A DNA stretch of 64,000 bases from Caldilineaceae bacterium. Lineage in GTDB: Bacteria; Chloroflexota; Anaerolineae; Caldilineales; Caldilineaceae. The notes below the pieces were generated by a model. It was not told the DNA's origin, made no database searches, and saw only the letters and a list, made by a program, of their open reading frames with translations. Positions 19,011 through 28,606 of this stretch are shown here, piece after piece. Each line of letters begins with the position of its first letter. Positions within the stretch are counted from its first letter, which is position 1. The position numbers and the translations under genes are program-made. The stretch lies in the NCBI GenBank assembly GCA_019637695.1, contig JAHBVG010000015.1, forward strand, positions 34,651 through 98,650, read 5' to 3'.

Positions 19011-21434
19011 CCTTTGCACCGCCTTCGTCTCCACAGCTTCTCTCCCCCACGGCATAGGATGGTACATGCCATCCAGCCACATGGGGAGTTGATCCACGTA
19101 ATTGTCGCTGAGCGGATGGCCCGATTGCCCCGTTACGGTGATCGACTGCATGGCGTCCCAATCGCCTACTTCAATGATCTGCCGGTAGCCCGCCACAACC
19201 TGCACCAATCCGGGCGGCAGTTCCGGCGCGTAGTAGGTTTGATTGGCCGTGGTGCTGTCTCCACCTACAGGGAACGGGCCCCGGTTAAAGTAGCCGCTGA
19301 GCAGGCGCACGCTCCCCATCGGGTGGATGTAACGCACCTGGTGCATCCGTCCCCAGGCCCAGTGGCGTGGCGTCGGGTTGACCTCGCGCCGGATACGTTT
19401 GACCGCCCGCGTCAGCGCTTCCATGATCACTTCATCGCGGCTGCGTTGCCGTCCGCTTGCTATGTCAGTGTACCAGACCGACACTTCGTCATTCCGTAAG
19501 ATCTCAAGCAGACGCGTTTCGGCGCGCAACATGAATCCATTGGCGACGAAGAAGGGGCTGATCGTCTCGCCTTTGTAGCTTTTAAAGAGGTGGCCCAACT
19601 TATCGCCAAAGACAATTTCCAGCAAATGGAGCTTGGTATAGTGGAAGACCAGGGCTGCGCCGCTGTCAACTTCCATGCTGTGGCTCCAATTGCGCAGCAT
19701 GTTGATGGCGATTTTCACATACGGATCGTCGCTGTCTTGCTGGGTGAAATAGGGGGTGAGCATCTCGGCGTAGAGGCTGGTGGTATCCAATTGGATGCGC
19801 GCCATGTCGCGTGGACCCATCCGCTTCTTCGTTTTGAGCATTTCCTCAATCCGTTGGGCGCGCCAGCCGGGCAAAAATTCGACGCCGAGGAAGTGAGGAT
19901 AATCGTCGCCGACGATCTTGTTGTTGGCGGTGACGATCATCCCCGATGGTGGGTTGAAGATCCGCGGCAAACCGTCCGCGGGGATCATCCCCGTCCACGC
20001 GTAGTCGTCGTTCCACCCTGGCGCGGGGAGCATCCCCAACCCAGCGGCGCGCATGGGGACATGCCCGGCCAGCCGGTAGCCGATGTTGCCATCCACATCG
20101 GCGTAAGTGACATTCATGGGCGGCACACTCCACGCATCCAGGGCGTTGTTGAATTCGTCCCATCCGCTCGCCTCGTTGAGTTTCAACACTGCGTTTATCA
20201 TGTTGCCCGGCGCGTGGCCGGTCCAACGCAGCGAGAGGGGGATGCTGGCGCGGTTGCCCACCAACCGGCTGATCAGCGGGCCGTGGCGCGTGATCACTAC
20301 TTCTTCGATATGGGGTTCACGTTGGTTGCGCACAAGGATCTCTTCGCGCAGGAGGGTGGCCCTTTCCCACACTCCGTTCGCCTCAAAGCGCAGGGGATCG
20401 TCGGGATCTGCGCGCTCCACAAAAAGGTCCTGTACATCGGGCAACGCATTGGTCAACCCCCAGGCGGTCCGCTCGTTGTGGCCGATGATCACCCCGGGTA
20501 CGCCGGCAAAGGACGCGCCGCTCACTTTGAGATCAGGGCACTCCAAATGGTTCTCGTACCAGATGCCGGGGATGGTCAGGGTCAGGTGTGGATCGTTGCA
20601 GAGGATCGGTCGCTCGCTGATCGTCTTTTCGGGACCGATCACCCAACTGTTGCTGCCCAGCAGCGCGCCCTGTGGACCTGTCCATAGTTTGATCTTCTCG
20701 TATTCGCCCAGCAGCAATCCGGCGGTTTCCACCAGGCGCAGGGCGCTCTCGCTGCCTACCCCTTCGGCAATCAGCGGGTTGTCCTGAGGATAGCCGGGTT
20801 CCAATTCGGCGGCGCGCAGCGGATCCATCTGTGCGGCCAGTTGCAGACGCACCAGTTCGCTTTCCCAATTGATGCTCAGACACCAGCCCATAAACTTGCC
20901 AAAGGCGAGTACATCCACCGGCGTCCACGGGGACGGCTGGCGACGCAGCAAGTTGAACTCTGCCGCCAGCCGTCCGGGCCGGCTGCCAATGTAAGCGTTG
21001 ACGCCAGCGACATAGGCTTCCAGTGTGGCGCGATTTTGAGGATCAAGCGTTGTCCACTCAATTTCGGCGCTACGACGGAAACCAATCGTGCGGCTGAAGC
21101 GATCCACATCGAGCGCAACTTTGCCGAAGAGTTCAGAGAGAGTACCCGCCGCGATGCGCCGTTGCTGTTCCATCTGCCAGAGCCGCTCCTGCGCGTGGAC
21201 AAATCCCTGCGCGCGCCATAGATCCGCGCGGGTTTGGGCGTAGATGTGGGGGATGCCGTGTTTGTCGCGCAGGATCTCCACAGGCGCGGTGAGCCCATTG
21301 AGATCGATTGTCCCCGCAGTTTGGGGCAGTGGCCGCTGGATCAGCCACCAATAGACATAGGTGAAAAGTCCGCCAAAAAGGGTGATGATCACAAAGAGGA
21401 GGATCAAAATTGTGATTAGAATTGGGATGCTCAT
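18990..21434 (-). CDS. Penicillin acylase family protein (Ntn hydrolase)
   Basis: This 814-residue protein belongs to the penicillin G acylase family, enzymes that hydrolyse amide bonds after self-cleavage exposes an N-terminal Ser. A hydrophobic segment at residues 5-32 looks like a signal anchor, consistent with the cell envelope. The alpha region (VEILRDKHGIPHIYAQT, FVHAQERLWQMEQQR) precedes the cleavage site GALLGSNSWVIGPEKT, where SNSW supplies the nucleophilic Ser. Downstream are CNDPHLTL and GHNERTAWGLTN, typical of the beta subunit. Natural substrates could be acyl-homoserine lactones or other N-acylated compounds; the sequence does not decide. The length is normal for the family. Confidence 0.92.
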   Translation of the reverse strand: MSIPILITILILLFVIITLFGGLFTYVYWWLIQRPLPQTAGTIDLNGLTAPVEILRDKHGIPHIYAQTRADLWRAQGFVHAQERLWQMEQQRRIAAGTLSELFGKVALDVDRFSRTIGFRRSAEIEWTTLDPQNRATLEAYVAGVNAYIGSRPGRLAAEFNLLRRQPSPWTPVDVLAFGKFMGWCLSINWESELVRLQLAAQMDPLRAAELEPGYPQDNPLIAEGVGSESALRLVETAGLLLGEYEKIKLWTGPQGALLGSNSWVIGPEKTISERPILCNDPHLTLTIPGIWYENHLECPDLKVSGASFAGVPGVIIGHNERTAWGLTNALPDVQDLFVERADPDDPLRFEANGVWERATLLREEILVRNQREPHIEEVVITRHGPLISRLVGNRASIPLSLRWTGHAPGNMINAVLKLNEASGWDEFNNALDAWSVPPMNVTYADVDGNIGYRLAGHVPMRAAGLGMLPAPGWNDDYAWTGMIPADGLPRIFNPPSGMIVTANNKIVGDDYPHFLGVEFLPGWRAQRIEEMLKTKKRMGPRDMARIQLDTTSLYAEMLTPYFTQQDSDDPYVKIAINMLRNWSHSMEVDSGAALVFHYTKLHLLEIVFGDKLGHLFKSYKGETISPFFVANGFMLRAETRLLEILRNDEVSVWYTDIASGRQRSRDEVIMEALTRAVKRIRREVNPTPRHWAWGRMHQVRYIHPMGSVRLLSGYFNRGPFPVGGDSTTANQTYYAPELPPGLVQVVAGYRQIIEVGDWDAMQSITVTGQSGHPLSDNYVDQLPMWLDGMYHPMPWGREAVETKAVQRLVVRSA

Positions 21435-21488
21435 AGCCTGATCATTTGGGGACAGTGGTTGCCGGGTAAAATTGGTCCTTTATACAAT

Positions 21489-21570
21489 AGACATTATCAG
21501 TAATTGCGATTCTCTGGAGACCTGCCAGGTTTTCTGCAACCTGGCAGGTCTCATTGCCGATAATGTCTAA
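21489..21570. repeat. Strong hairpin AGACCTGCCAGGTT with outer arms
   Basis: A perfect 14-bp stem AGACCTGCCAGGTT / AACCTGGCAGGTCT (21518-21551) closes a six-base loop and is nested within weaker outer arms (GACATTATC / GATAATGTC). It lies between the divergent acylase and amidotransferase genes, so a terminator role is unlikely; it resembles a dispersed genomic palindrome. Confidence 0.8.
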
Positions 21571-21635
21571 TAGCAGATTAGCCAATAGAGGGGCTGATCG
21601 TCTGTTGGTTCTGCTCCGAAACGAAGATCTGTCAA

Positions 21636-21665
21636 TTGTCCAACCCAATCGGGATCGGCTATAGT
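21636..21665 (+). promoter_or_regulatory. Predicted promoter of the peptidase C26 gene
   Basis: TTGTCC (21636-21641) and TATAGT (21660-21665) are separated by 18 bases, about 55 bases before the start codon at 21719. Confidence 0.45.
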
Positions 21666-21718
21666 ATTTGATCAGCGCCCTATTCTTTTCAACACATTCA
21701 TGACCCCAGTGAGCGACT

Positions 21719-22462
21719 ATGAAGACAAATCCAATCGTCGGCGTAACCACCAAACACGGCAGCAACGAATGGGTGCAGAAGAATACGATCAACTATCTGA
21801 ACGCGTTGGCGGCGTTGGGTGCGACCGCCGTTGTGCTTTCGCCCGATCAACCGGCGGTCCTGCCCGATGGGACGACCTTTGCCCCCGATGAGGAAGGGCG
21901 CTTGCCTGAGGCGATCCTCGATTATTTGGATGGGCTGATCCTTTCCGGCGGCGGGGATGTGCATCCTCGCTACTTCAACCGACCGTTGGAGGGCGCCGAG
22001 CCAGAGAGCATCGACCTCAAGCGCGATGAACTGGAGTTGAGGCTGGCGCGTCAGGCATTGGCCGCGGATCTGCCACTCTTTGGGATCTGTCGGGGTTGTC
22101 AGCTTCTCAACGTGGCGGCGGGCGGCGGCATGGTCCAACATTTGCCGGGGCATCGATCCCCTGCGGATCGTACGGCAATGCATGAAGTGCTGGTGCAACC
22201 GGGCGTCCGCTTTCGCCATATGGTTGGCGACGCGACGCTGACGGTCAACACCTTCCACCATCAGGGCGTGGATCTGGCAACCCTGGCGCCGGGGCTGATC
22301 CCTGCGGCGACGGCCCAGCCCGATCCCTGGCTGCTCGAAGCCTTTGAAAGCCCAGATCACCGCTGGGTCCTCGGCGTACAGTGGCATCCTGAGCGGCTCT
22401 TTGAACTGCCCGAAGCGCACGCGCAGATTTGGGCCAGCTTCATCCACGCCTGCGGAGGATAA
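21719..22462 (+). CDS. Class I glutamine amidotransferase-like hydrolase (PuuD/peptidase C26)
   Basis: The 247-residue protein resembles gamma-glutamyl-gamma-aminobutyrate hydrolase (PuuD) and other C26 enzymes, which cleave gamma-glutamyl bonds. The nucleophile elbow FGICRGCQLLN places the catalytic Cys near 124, and GVQWHPERLF holds the catalytic His and Glu near the C-terminus. LILSGGGDVHPRYF is the usual oxyanion region. No synthase partner is fused or adjacent, supporting a stand-alone hydrolase. The Rpn-family gene begins eight bases after its stop. Confidence 0.9.
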   Translation: MKTNPIVGVTTKHGSNEWVQKNTINYLNALAALGATAVVLSPDQPAVLPDGTTFAPDEEGRLPEAILDYLDGLILSGGGDVHPRYFNRPLEGAEPESIDLKRDELELRLARQALAADLPLFGICRGCQLLNVAAGGGMVQHLPGHRSPADRTAMHEVLVQPGVRFRHMVGDATLTVNTFHHQGVDLATLAPGLIPAATAQPDPWLLEAFESPDHRWVLGVQWHPERLFELPEAHAQIWASFIHACGG

Positions 22463-22469
22463 GCAGCGT

Positions 22470-23487
22470 ATGACAGTCTCCAATTCCACACGATCACTTC
22501 TTCCGCCAGATCTTTAGTGATCAATCGATCCTGGCGGACTTCATCGAAAACTATCTGCCGCGCGATGTGGTGGATCATCTCGATCTGAATTCGTTGGAAC
22601 TCCACAAAGAGAGCTTCATTGACGAAGAGCTACAGGAACATCAATCGGATCTGCTCTGCCGCATCCGCCAAAAGAGCGGCGAGGATGCCTTCCTCTACTT
22701 TCTACTGGAACACAAGAGCTACCCGGATCGCTGGGTGGCGCTGCAACTTTTGCGCTACAAATTGCGAATCTGGGAGCAGATTCGCACTGGCAAAGAGGAT
22801 CTCTCGCCCATTCTGCCGGCGGTCCTCTATCATGGGACGACACCGTGGAACGCACCGCGCTCGCTGGCGGAACTTGTGCATACGCCCGATCTCTGGCGGC
22901 GTTACGTTGCCGACTTTGAGTACCTGTTCTTCGATTTGAGCCAAAGCCAGGACATCCATCTGACGGGTCGTACTCCTCTCGTGGCAGCATTGTTGATCTT
23001 GAAGCATATCTTTGCTGCGGATCTTGAACTTCAGTTCGTGCGTATTGTCCGCCTTCTGTGGGAAGGGCTTGATCGCCAGCTCGCGTTGACCTATCTCGAG
23101 GTGATAGTGCGGTACGCTACAGCCAGTGGTAAAATGAGTGAACAAAATGTGAGGCAGACACTGCGGCAGGCTGTTTCGGAAGGAGAGAAAGCTATGGCAA
23201 CCTGGATCGATAAGTACATTGAGCAAGGTCTTCAGCAAGGTCTTCAGCAAGGTCTTCAGCAAGGTCTTCAGCAAGCGGCAGACATTGCCTATCGACAATT
23301 AATGCTTGTGCTACGGCACAGGTTTGTGGAGATCCCACCGATGTTGGATGAACAATTGCGGAAGATGAATATTGCAGAGATCGAGTACTTGACAAACGCC
23401 GCGCTAGAAGCCGCCTCATTGGACGAGTTCCGTAGAGCGGTGGCTATTCTCGTGAACACCACCCCCAGCAGTGATAATGAATCTTGA
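22470..23487 (+). CDS. Rpn/PD-(D/E)XK nuclease-transposase family protein, N-terminally frameshifted
   Basis: Rpn-family proteins are recombination-promoting nucleases of the PD-(D/E)XK fold. The main frame from 22567 encodes 306 residues, including LYFLLEHKSYPDRWVALQLL with the Glu-His-Lys active-site region, and a C-terminal QQGLQQGLQQ tract from four 12-base repeats (about 23224-23272). In the same frame upstream the sequence reads PHDHFFRQIFSDQS, the conserved Rpn N-terminus, but without a start codon. A proper ATG with GGAGG site at 22470 encodes MTVSN in another frame. Removing one T from the AATTCC at 22482-22487 joins them. So the gene is either a fresh pseudogene, carries a sequencing error, or is made from a shorter internal start. 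Confidence 0.8.
23224..23272 (+). repeat. Tandem 12-base repeat CAAGGTCTTCAG
   Basis: Four consecutive near-identical 12-base units encode the QQGL tract of the Rpn-family protein. Such QG-rich tracts before the C-terminal region are common in this family, and copy number can change by slippage. Confidence 0.9.
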
Positions 23488-24611
23488 AGACCGATCTCTT
23501 TGACTACAATTTGCCCGCTGAATTCATCGCCCAGCAGCCAGCCCACCCGCGGGATCAGAGCCGGTTGCTGGTGTTGGATCGCGCTACGGGCGACATTGAA
23601 CATCGCCACTTCTATGAGATTGGTAACTATCTGGCCGCCGGCGATCTGCTCATCGCCAATGATAGCCGCGTGATCCCGGCCCGGCTGCATGGACACAAAA
23701 CCAGCGGCGGCGCAGTCGAGATATTCCTGCTCGACCCACTCGATGAAGACGGCCAGGAATGGGAATGTCTCACCCGCGGGCGCAACCTGCGCGCAGGAAG
23801 CATCATCCGCCTTGACGGCAGCGCCCCATCATCTTCCCAGTCCCCAGTCCCTAATCCCCACTCCCCCTCTGCGGAGATCACCGCCGTCCTCTCTTCGGGC
23901 AACCGCATCGTGCGCTTCTCCCACCCCATCCGCCCTTATTTGGATGAACTGGGCGAGGTGCCGCTGCCCCCATACATCACCGCCTACAGTGGGGATCGGG
24001 AGCGCTACCAGACGATCTACAGCCGTCCCGAAGGGAGCGTGGCCGCGCCTACGGCAGGGTTGCACTTTACGCCGGAACTCTTGCTTGACCTGCGCCGCCA
24101 GGGCATCGGCTGGGACACGGTGACGCTGCACGTAGGGTTGGACACCTTCCGCCCGGTGACAGCGGATCAGATCGAGGATCACACGATCCACACCGAGCGG
24201 GCGCAGATGAGCGCCGAGACAGCGCGACACATCAACGAAACAACGCTTCAGGGTGGGCGGATTGTGGCGGTTGGCACAACTTCGGTGCGGACACTCGAAT
24301 GGGCGGGGACAGGCGCACAGGGCATCGATCCGTACGATAGCGCCGCCTGCCCGTGGAAGCGGGTCTCCGCCTTTGCCGGGCCAGTCAACCTTTTTATCCG
24401 TCCTGGGTATCGCTTCCGCGCCGTGGACGGGCTGATTACCAACTTTCACCTGCCCAAATCCTCACTGCTCATGCTCGTGAGTACCTTCATTGCCCAGGCC
24501 CATCCCCAAGATGTTGATGCGGGCCGGCGTATCCTTTTGGCGAGTTATGAAGCAGCCAAAGCAGAAGGCTATCGGTTCTTCAGCTTTGGCGATGCCATGT
24601 TGATTTTCTGA
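23484..24611 (+). CDS. queA: S-adenosylmethionine:tRNA ribosyltransferase-isomerase
   Basis: QueA transfers and isomerises the ribosyl part of SAM onto 7-aminomethyl-7-deazaguanine tRNA to make epoxyqueuosine. The product is 375 residues, longer than usual. Family motifs are clear: FDYNLPAEFIAQQP, NDSRVIPARLHG, EIFLLDP, AAPTAGLHFT, HVGLDTFRPV and TNFHLPKSSLLMLV. The start is a TTG that overlaps the stop of the preceding gene; no in-frame ATG gives a better fit. Residues about 113-130 (SAPSSSQSPVPNPHSPSA) are an in-frame insertion encoded by the CCCAGTCCCCAGTCCC repeat word found in intergenic regions, which accounts for the extra length. No other queuosine gene is in the window. Confidence 0.94.
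   Translation: MKTDLFDYNLPAEFIAQQPAHPRDQSRLLVLDRATGDIEHRHFYEIGNYLAAGDLLIANDSRVIPARLHGHKTSGGAVEIFLLDPLDEDGQEWECLTRGRNLRAGSIIRLDGSAPSSSQSPVPNPHSPSAEITAVLSSGNRIVRFSHPIRPYLDELGEVPLPPYITAYSGDRERYQTIYSRPEGSVAAPTAGLHFTPELLLDLRRQGIGWDTVTLHVGLDTFRPVTADQIEDHTIHTERAQMSAETARHINETTLQGGRIVAVGTTSVRTLEWAGTGAQGIDPYDSAACPWKRVSAFAGPVNLFIRPGYRFRAVDGLITNFHLPKSSLLMLVSTFIAQAHPQDVDAGRRILLASYEAAKAEGYRFFSFGDAMLIF
23829..23870. repeat. CCCAGTCCCCAGTCCC word inserted in queA
   Basis: The segment carries CCCAGTCCCCAGTCCCTAAT followed by CCCCACTCCCCC, the same words that form intergenic palindromes at 16588-16668 and 25871-25946. It is read in frame as a Ser/Pro-rich loop of QueA. Confidence 0.8.
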
Positions 24612-24727
24612 ATTGGCTCTATCGTTCTTCTTTCTTCGCTCTACATTTGTATCTTTTCCGACCTGCCGACTTTGGGCCGTTGGAACAATGTGTCTGCGTC
24701 TGTATCTACCTCCTATGACTGCATCCA

Positions 24728-24756
24728 TTGAGGGGTAAGGATGCGCTCTCTACAAT
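24728..24756 (+). promoter_or_regulatory. Predicted sigma-70 promoter of the PRC-barrel lipoprotein
   Basis: TTGAGG (24728-24733) and TACAAT (24751-24756) are spaced by exactly 17 bases, ending 43 bases before the start codon. This is one of the best-looking promoters in the window. Confidence 0.6.
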
Positions 24757-24799
24757 AGATACCAATTGTAATTTGAATCATTGAGAGGAGTATCTTCAG

Positions 24800-25867
24800 A
24801 TGAAGTCAGTCCAATCGAAACTATTTTCTATATTGATCATCTTCACGTTGGTCATGGCTGCATGTGGCGCGGATGAACCTGAGGCAACCGTAATCACCCA
24901 GGATGATGTGATTGTCGCCGAAGGCGCGCCTGAAGGCGCGGTGACCCCACTCACCGAAGACGTGGTGGTGCAGGAGCAAGCCACACCCACAGCGGAGGGT
25001 GCTGTGATCCAAGAGCAGGTAGTTACACCGGCCGCGCCAGCCGCGGAGGCTCAACCTCAGGTCACGCCAGCCCCGGCTACAGACCCAGGGGGCGAGCCAG
25101 CCGTTGCCGTCGAAGAGGTGATGCTGAAGGCTTCGACCCTGCTTGATTTCAACGTCAGCAACCTCCAAGGGGAGGATCTGGGCGTCGTTTCAGATCTCGT
25201 CATCGATACAAACACAGGGCTGATCCCCTATGCGATTCTGAGCAGTTCAGGCTTCCTGGGCTTTGGCGGCGAAAACGTACTTGTCCCCTTTTCTGCATTC
25301 TCCCTGAGCCAAACGGGGACCGAACTGCTGTTGCCTTTTGCCAGCGCGGATCAGATCCAAAATGCGCCGACTGTCGGCGACGATTGGCCAACCTGGGGAG
25401 ACGCGGCGTGGGGTGATCAAGGCGCCGCAGCCTGGGGACAGACCGAGTTTGGTCAGGGACTGCCCGCAGTGGGGCAGAGTACCAACGCGCTGCGCGTCTC
25501 TAACTTGATGGGCTATGGGGTAGGCGCACATGGAGAGTTAGGGAATGGCTCGATAATGGATCTATTGGTGGATCTACAGACCAATCGCGCCAAATGGCTT
25601 GTGGTGGACTACGCAGGCGCAGCGACAACCACCGGCGCTGTGACCAGTGTGGATTACGCCAATCACCTGGTCTTGGTCCCCTTCGGCGCCATGGATTGGC
25701 CCAACCTGGGGCAAGAAATTGGCTTAAGCCCGACGATTGATCCTGCGGCGCTCGCCGGCGCACCTCTGGTGGAAAGAGTTGAACTCGAACAGGCCGAGTT
25801 TCTCAACCCGAATTTTGATACGGAAGTCGTCTCCTATTGGGAAGGCTACGGGCACCAGTTCCAATAG
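24800..25867 (+). CDS. Lipoprotein with two PRC-barrel-like domains
   Basis: The 355-residue protein opens with a lipoprotein signal: basic start, hydrophobic core, and lipobox VMAAC with Cys at 22, so it should be lipid-anchored outside the membrane. A Thr/Val/Ala/Pro-rich, acidic linker (about 25-105) follows. Two PRC-barrel-like modules come next: one around STLLDFNVSNLQGEDLGVV and ILSSSGFLGFGGENVLVPF, the second around SNLMGYGVGAHGELGNGSIM and LVLVPFGAMDW. Between them is a Trp/Gly/Gln-rich segment. PRC barrels bind proteins or RNA in diverse contexts; no specific ligand can be inferred. It has its own promoter and appears monocistronic. Confidence 0.85.
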   Translation: MKSVQSKLFSILIIFTLVMAACGADEPEATVITQDDVIVAEGAPEGAVTPLTEDVVVQEQATPTAEGAVIQEQVVTPAAPAAEAQPQVTPAPATDPGGEPAVAVEEVMLKASTLLDFNVSNLQGEDLGVVSDLVIDTNTGLIPYAILSSSGFLGFGGENVLVPFSAFSLSQTGTELLLPFASADQIQNAPTVGDDWPTWGDAAWGDQGAAAWGQTEFGQGLPAVGQSTNALRVSNLMGYGVGAHGELGNGSIMDLLVDLQTNRAKWLVVDYAGAATTTGAVTSVDYANHLVLVPFGAMDWPNLGQEIGLSPTIDPAALAGAPLVERVELEQAEFLNPNFDTEVVSYWEGYGHQFQ

Positions 25868-25870
25868 AGT

Positions 25871-25946
25871 GATTAGGGATGAGTGACTGGGGATTAGGGA
25901 AACGTAAAACCTCTCCCCAATAACCAGTCACCTATCCCCAGTCACT
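25871..25946. repeat. Heptad G-tract inverted repeat
   Basis: GATTAGGGATGAGTGACTGG and GGGATTAGGG on the left oppose CCCCAATAACCAGTCACCTA and CCCCAGTCAC on the right. It separates the convergent lipoprotein and pyrD genes. Confidence 0.75.
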
Positions 25947-25950
25947 ACAA

Positions 25951-26934
25951 TCAATGCGCCACCGGCACAGGCGCGCCGGTCGGTGTCGTCGCGTAGATCG
26001 GCTCCTTGTGCGCCAATCCACGCACCTGATTGACATCCTCGTAGCCATGACCTTCAAGCCAGACCTTCATTTCCTCTAGAATTTGCGTTAGCGCCTCACC
26101 GCCTCGATAGTAGATAGCGCTGCCCACACCCACTGCTGTTGCTCCCGCCATCAACATCTCTATCGCATCGCGTCCGGTATTGACACCGCCTGTCCCAATA
26201 ATGGGGATGTCGGGGCAGGCTCGCCGCGCGTCGTAGACAGCTTTGAGGGCGATGGGCTTGAGCGCTGGCCCGCTGATCCCGCCGCTGCGGTTGGCCAGCA
26301 CCAGTTGTCCACTCTCGGCGTCAATAATCAGCCCTGGCATGGTGTTGATGGCGCAGAGCGCGTCGGCGCCTGCCTCGGCCACGGCGCGGGCGATGCGCCC
26401 AACGCTGGGGACATTGGGCGCCAGCTTGACGATCACGAGGATGCCCGCAGCGCGCACGGCATCCTTTACATAGCCGGTGACCGCCGCCGCGCTGTCGGGG
26501 TTGCCCGCGAAGGGTTCGCCAAATTCGCTGCCCACATTCGGACACGAGATGTTGACCTCAATAAAGTCAGGGGCCGCTTTCGCCACAATCGCCGCCACCT
26601 GGCCGAACTCGGCGTCCGTCCCCGCGAAGATGCTGGCGATGAGGGGGACGCCCAGCGGTGCCAGTTCTTCTTTGGCTTTGGCGAGCAGCGCCACCTCCGC
26701 CTCTGCCCCAGGATTGGCAAGCCCAATGGCGTTGATCAGCCCGCCGCCCCAATCCACGCAGGAGGGATTAACGTGACCGGCCCGCGGCGTCGGCCCGCAG
26801 CTTTTGGCCGTCACCGCGCCGCAGCCGCATTCCGCCGCCCGCACCAACAGGCTGACCGTCGTCCCCCAAATGCCGCTGGCGAGGACAAGCGGGGTGGGGA
26901 AGGTGCGGTTAAGGAAGTCGATCTTGAGGTTCAT
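25951..26934 (-). CDS. pyrD: Dihydroorotate dehydrogenase, class 1B catalytic subunit
   Basis: This flavoenzyme oxidises dihydroorotate to orotate in pyrimidine synthesis. From the ATG at 26934 (GGAGAC site upstream) it has 327 residues. Motifs include [11 protein letters not shown], the [13 protein letters not shown] loop, [14 protein letters not shown] with the active-site Cys of class 1 enzymes, KLAPNV, and the FMN-binding [27 protein letters not shown]. Class 1B enzymes use an FeS/FAD partner (PyrK), which is not seen here. It is the last gene of a pyrF-pyrE-pyrD run; an AT-rich palindrome separates it from pyrE. The C-terminal [10 protein letters not shown] tail extends slightly beyond the barrel. 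Confidence 0.95.
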   Translation of the reverse strand: MNLKIDFLNRTFPTPLVLASGIWGTTVSLLVRAAECGCGAVTAKSCGPTPRAGHVNPSCVDWGGGLINAIGLANPGAEAEVALLAKAKEELAPLGVPLIASIFAGTDAEFGQVAAIVAKAAPDFIEVNISCPNVGSEFGEPFAGNPDSAAAVTGYVKDAVRAAGILVIVKLAPNVPSVGRIARAVAEAGADALCAINTMPGLIIDAESGQLVLANRSGGISGPALKPIALKAVYDARRACPDIPIIGTGGVNTGRDAIEMLMAGATAVGVGSAIYYRGGEALTQILEEMKVWLEGHGYEDVNQVRGLAHKEPIYATTPTGAPVPVAH

Positions 26935-26945
26935 TATTGTCTCCG

Positions 26946-27039
26946 AAAAAGAAGAATGAAGAATGGGTTGACGAAGTCGGTTTCTCAATTGGTGATAGAT
27001 TGCTCTACACAATCTTTATTCTTCATTCATTCCTTTAGA
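26946..27039. repeat. AT-rich inverted repeat between pyrE and pyrD
   Basis: AAAGAAGAATGAAGAATGGG on the left opposes CAATCTTTATTCTTCATTCA on the right. The right arm runs into the last codons of pyrE. Confidence 0.7.
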
Positions 27040-27620
27040 AACGAAAGTACCTCCGCTCGCTTCTCTTCACTCAACATCCCACTGGCGACGAGGGTATCGA
27101 GGATTTCCGTCAGGCGGAAGACGCTGTGCGCATGGATACCGGCGGCAGCGAGCTTCTCCACGCCGCCCTGCTCGCGGTCGATGAGGACGATCACATGCTC
27201 GATGATCAGCCCCACGGCGCGCAGTCGTTCGGCGGTGGTGATGGTGCTGCCGCCGCTGGTGATCAGATCTTCGATGACAACCACCCGCTCGCCGGGCTGC
27301 CAGAGTCCTTCAATATCCTTGCCCAGCCCGTGCGCTTTGGCCTCTTTGCGCGGATAGATCATCGGCGCATCCGCAACCAGCGAGACCGCCGTGCCAATCG
27401 GCAGCGCCGCATAGGGGACGCCGGCGATCCGCTCGCAGGGGAGCGTGCGCAGGATCTCGGCGTAGGCGTGCGCCGCCATCTGTAGCAACGTCGGGCGACT
27501 CACCAGCAGTCGCAGATCCACATAGATGGGCGATTGGATGCCGCTGGCCAGGGTAAAGCTGCCAAACTTGACAGCGCCCAAATTGGCCAATCCCTGAATC
27601 AATCTCTCTCGGTCGTACAT
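27027..27620 (-). CDS. pyrE: Orotate phosphoribosyltransferase
   Basis: PyrE joins orotate to PRPP to form orotidine 5'-phosphate. The 197-residue protein carries the type I phosphoribosyltransferase fold, with [15 protein letters not shown] as the PRPP-binding loop and [16 protein letters not shown] as the N-terminal orotate hood. It follows pyrF by three bases, so the two are almost certainly co-transcribed and translationally coupled. With pyrF and pyrD it gives three consecutive late steps of UMP synthesis. Confidence 0.95.
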   Translation of the reverse strand: MYDRERLIQGLANLGAVKFGSFTLASGIQSPIYVDLRLLVSRPTLLQMAAHAYAEILRTLPCERIAGVPYAALPIGTAVSLVADAPMIYPRKEAKAHGLGKDIEGLWQPGERVVVIEDLITSGGSTITTAERLRAVGLIIEHVIVLIDREQGGVEKLAAAGIHAHSVFRLTEILDTLVASGMLSEEKRAEVLSFLKE

Positions 27621-27623
27621 CTC

Positions 27624-28418
27624 TTATCTCCGTGCGTTGTTGATCTCATCACGCACCTGCCGCGCTGTCGCGCCGTGATCCGCCGCCAGGGTAACGCCGC
27701 GCGCTGCGTTGATAATCAGCCCACTGCCAACAGTGCGCAACCCTGCACGGACCACCTCTGCCACCGCGCCGCCCTGCGCCCCGATCCCCGGCACTAGGAT
27801 ACAGGTGTCGGGCGCGACCGCGCGCACAGCCCGCAAGGCATCCGGATAGGTAGCGCCGACCACCAGGCCCACATTGGGCGACCAGCGGGGGGCGGTTTCA
27901 GCCACATGCACATAGAGCGGACGCCCATCCACGCCCAGAGTTTGGAATTCCCCGGCGCTGGGGTTGGAAGTGTGGCAGAGGACGAAAATCCCCTTGCCAG
28001 GGTAGGCTGCAAAGGGATCGATGTTATCGCGACCCAGATAGGGGCTGAGGGTGACAGCGTCCGCGCTCCACACCTCAAAACAGGCTTTGGCATAAGCCGC
28101 CGCCGTGGAGCCAATATCCCCGCGCTTGGCGTCGAGGATCACCGGGATCTCGGCGGGGATGGCGGCTAATGTATTGCGCAGTAATTCCATCCCGGCAGCG
28201 CCCAGCGCTTCGTAAAAGGCAATGTTGGGCTTGTAGGTGCAGACCAGACCGTGGGTCTCTTCGATCACAGCCAGATTCCAGCGCAGCAGATCGGCCGTGA
28301 GATCGTCCGCTCCGCTACGGTATCGTGCGGGCAACTGCTCCGCCACCGGATCCAGACCCACGCAGAGCAGGCTATGGTTGCATTCAACCGCCCGCGCCAA
28401 CTTTTCGTAAAAGGACAT
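27624..28418 (-). CDS. pyrF: Orotidine-5'-phosphate decarboxylase
   Basis: PyrF decarboxylates OMP to UMP, the final step of the pathway. The 264-residue sequence is of the longer type 2 form, with LCVGLDPV near the start and the catalytic motif [16 protein letters not shown] (Lys and Asp of the DxKxxD array). Further motifs are [12 protein letters not shown] and [10 protein letters not shown]. It is the first gene of the pyrF-pyrE-pyrD run, and a TACAAT box about 80 bases upstream could be its -10 element. No PyrR or attenuator was recognised in the leader. Confidence 0.95.
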   Translation of the reverse strand: MSFYEKLARAVECNHSLLCVGLDPVAEQLPARYRSGADDLTADLLRWNLAVIEETHGLVCTYKPNIAFYEALGAAGMELLRNTLAAIPAEIPVILDAKRGDIGSTAAAYAKACFEVWSADAVTLSPYLGRDNIDPFAAYPGKGIFVLCHTSNPSAGEFQTLGVDGRPLYVHVAETAPRWSPNVGLVVGATYPDALRAVRAVAPDTCILVPGIGAQGGAVAEVVRAGLRTVGSGLIINAARGVTLAADHGATARQVRDEINNARR

Positions 28419-28525
28419 CTCGTTCCCCTTCCACTTGATGTGGTTGACAATCGGTTGGAGTAAAGGGGCGGCATGCTGTCCCCCCTCCAGGTTTATTGTA
28501 CACCAATGCCAGGGGAAAGGAGGGA

Positions 28526-28606
28526 CGTGGGCGATTAAGAGATTAAGCGATTGGGATCTCGTCCAGTTTCCACTCCCCCAATCGCCTACTCCCTTAATCT
28601 CTCAAG
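28526..28606. repeat. Inverted repeat GATTAAGAGATTAAGCGATTGG
   Basis: GGGCGATTAAGAGATTAAGC and GATTGGGA on the left oppose TCCCCCAATCGCC and TTAATCTCT on the right. The last bases overlap the end of sfsA. Confidence 0.75.

Noticed and set aside
19590..20687. A long plus-strand open frame opposite the penicillin acylase gene.
   Set aside because: The minus strand has the acylase motifs; the plus frame has no family resemblance or start signal.
23224..23272. Four 12-base tandem repeats that could look like a small CRISPR or satellite.
   Set aside because: Repeats are contiguous with no spacers and encode the QQGL tract of the Rpn-family protein, as in other members of this family.
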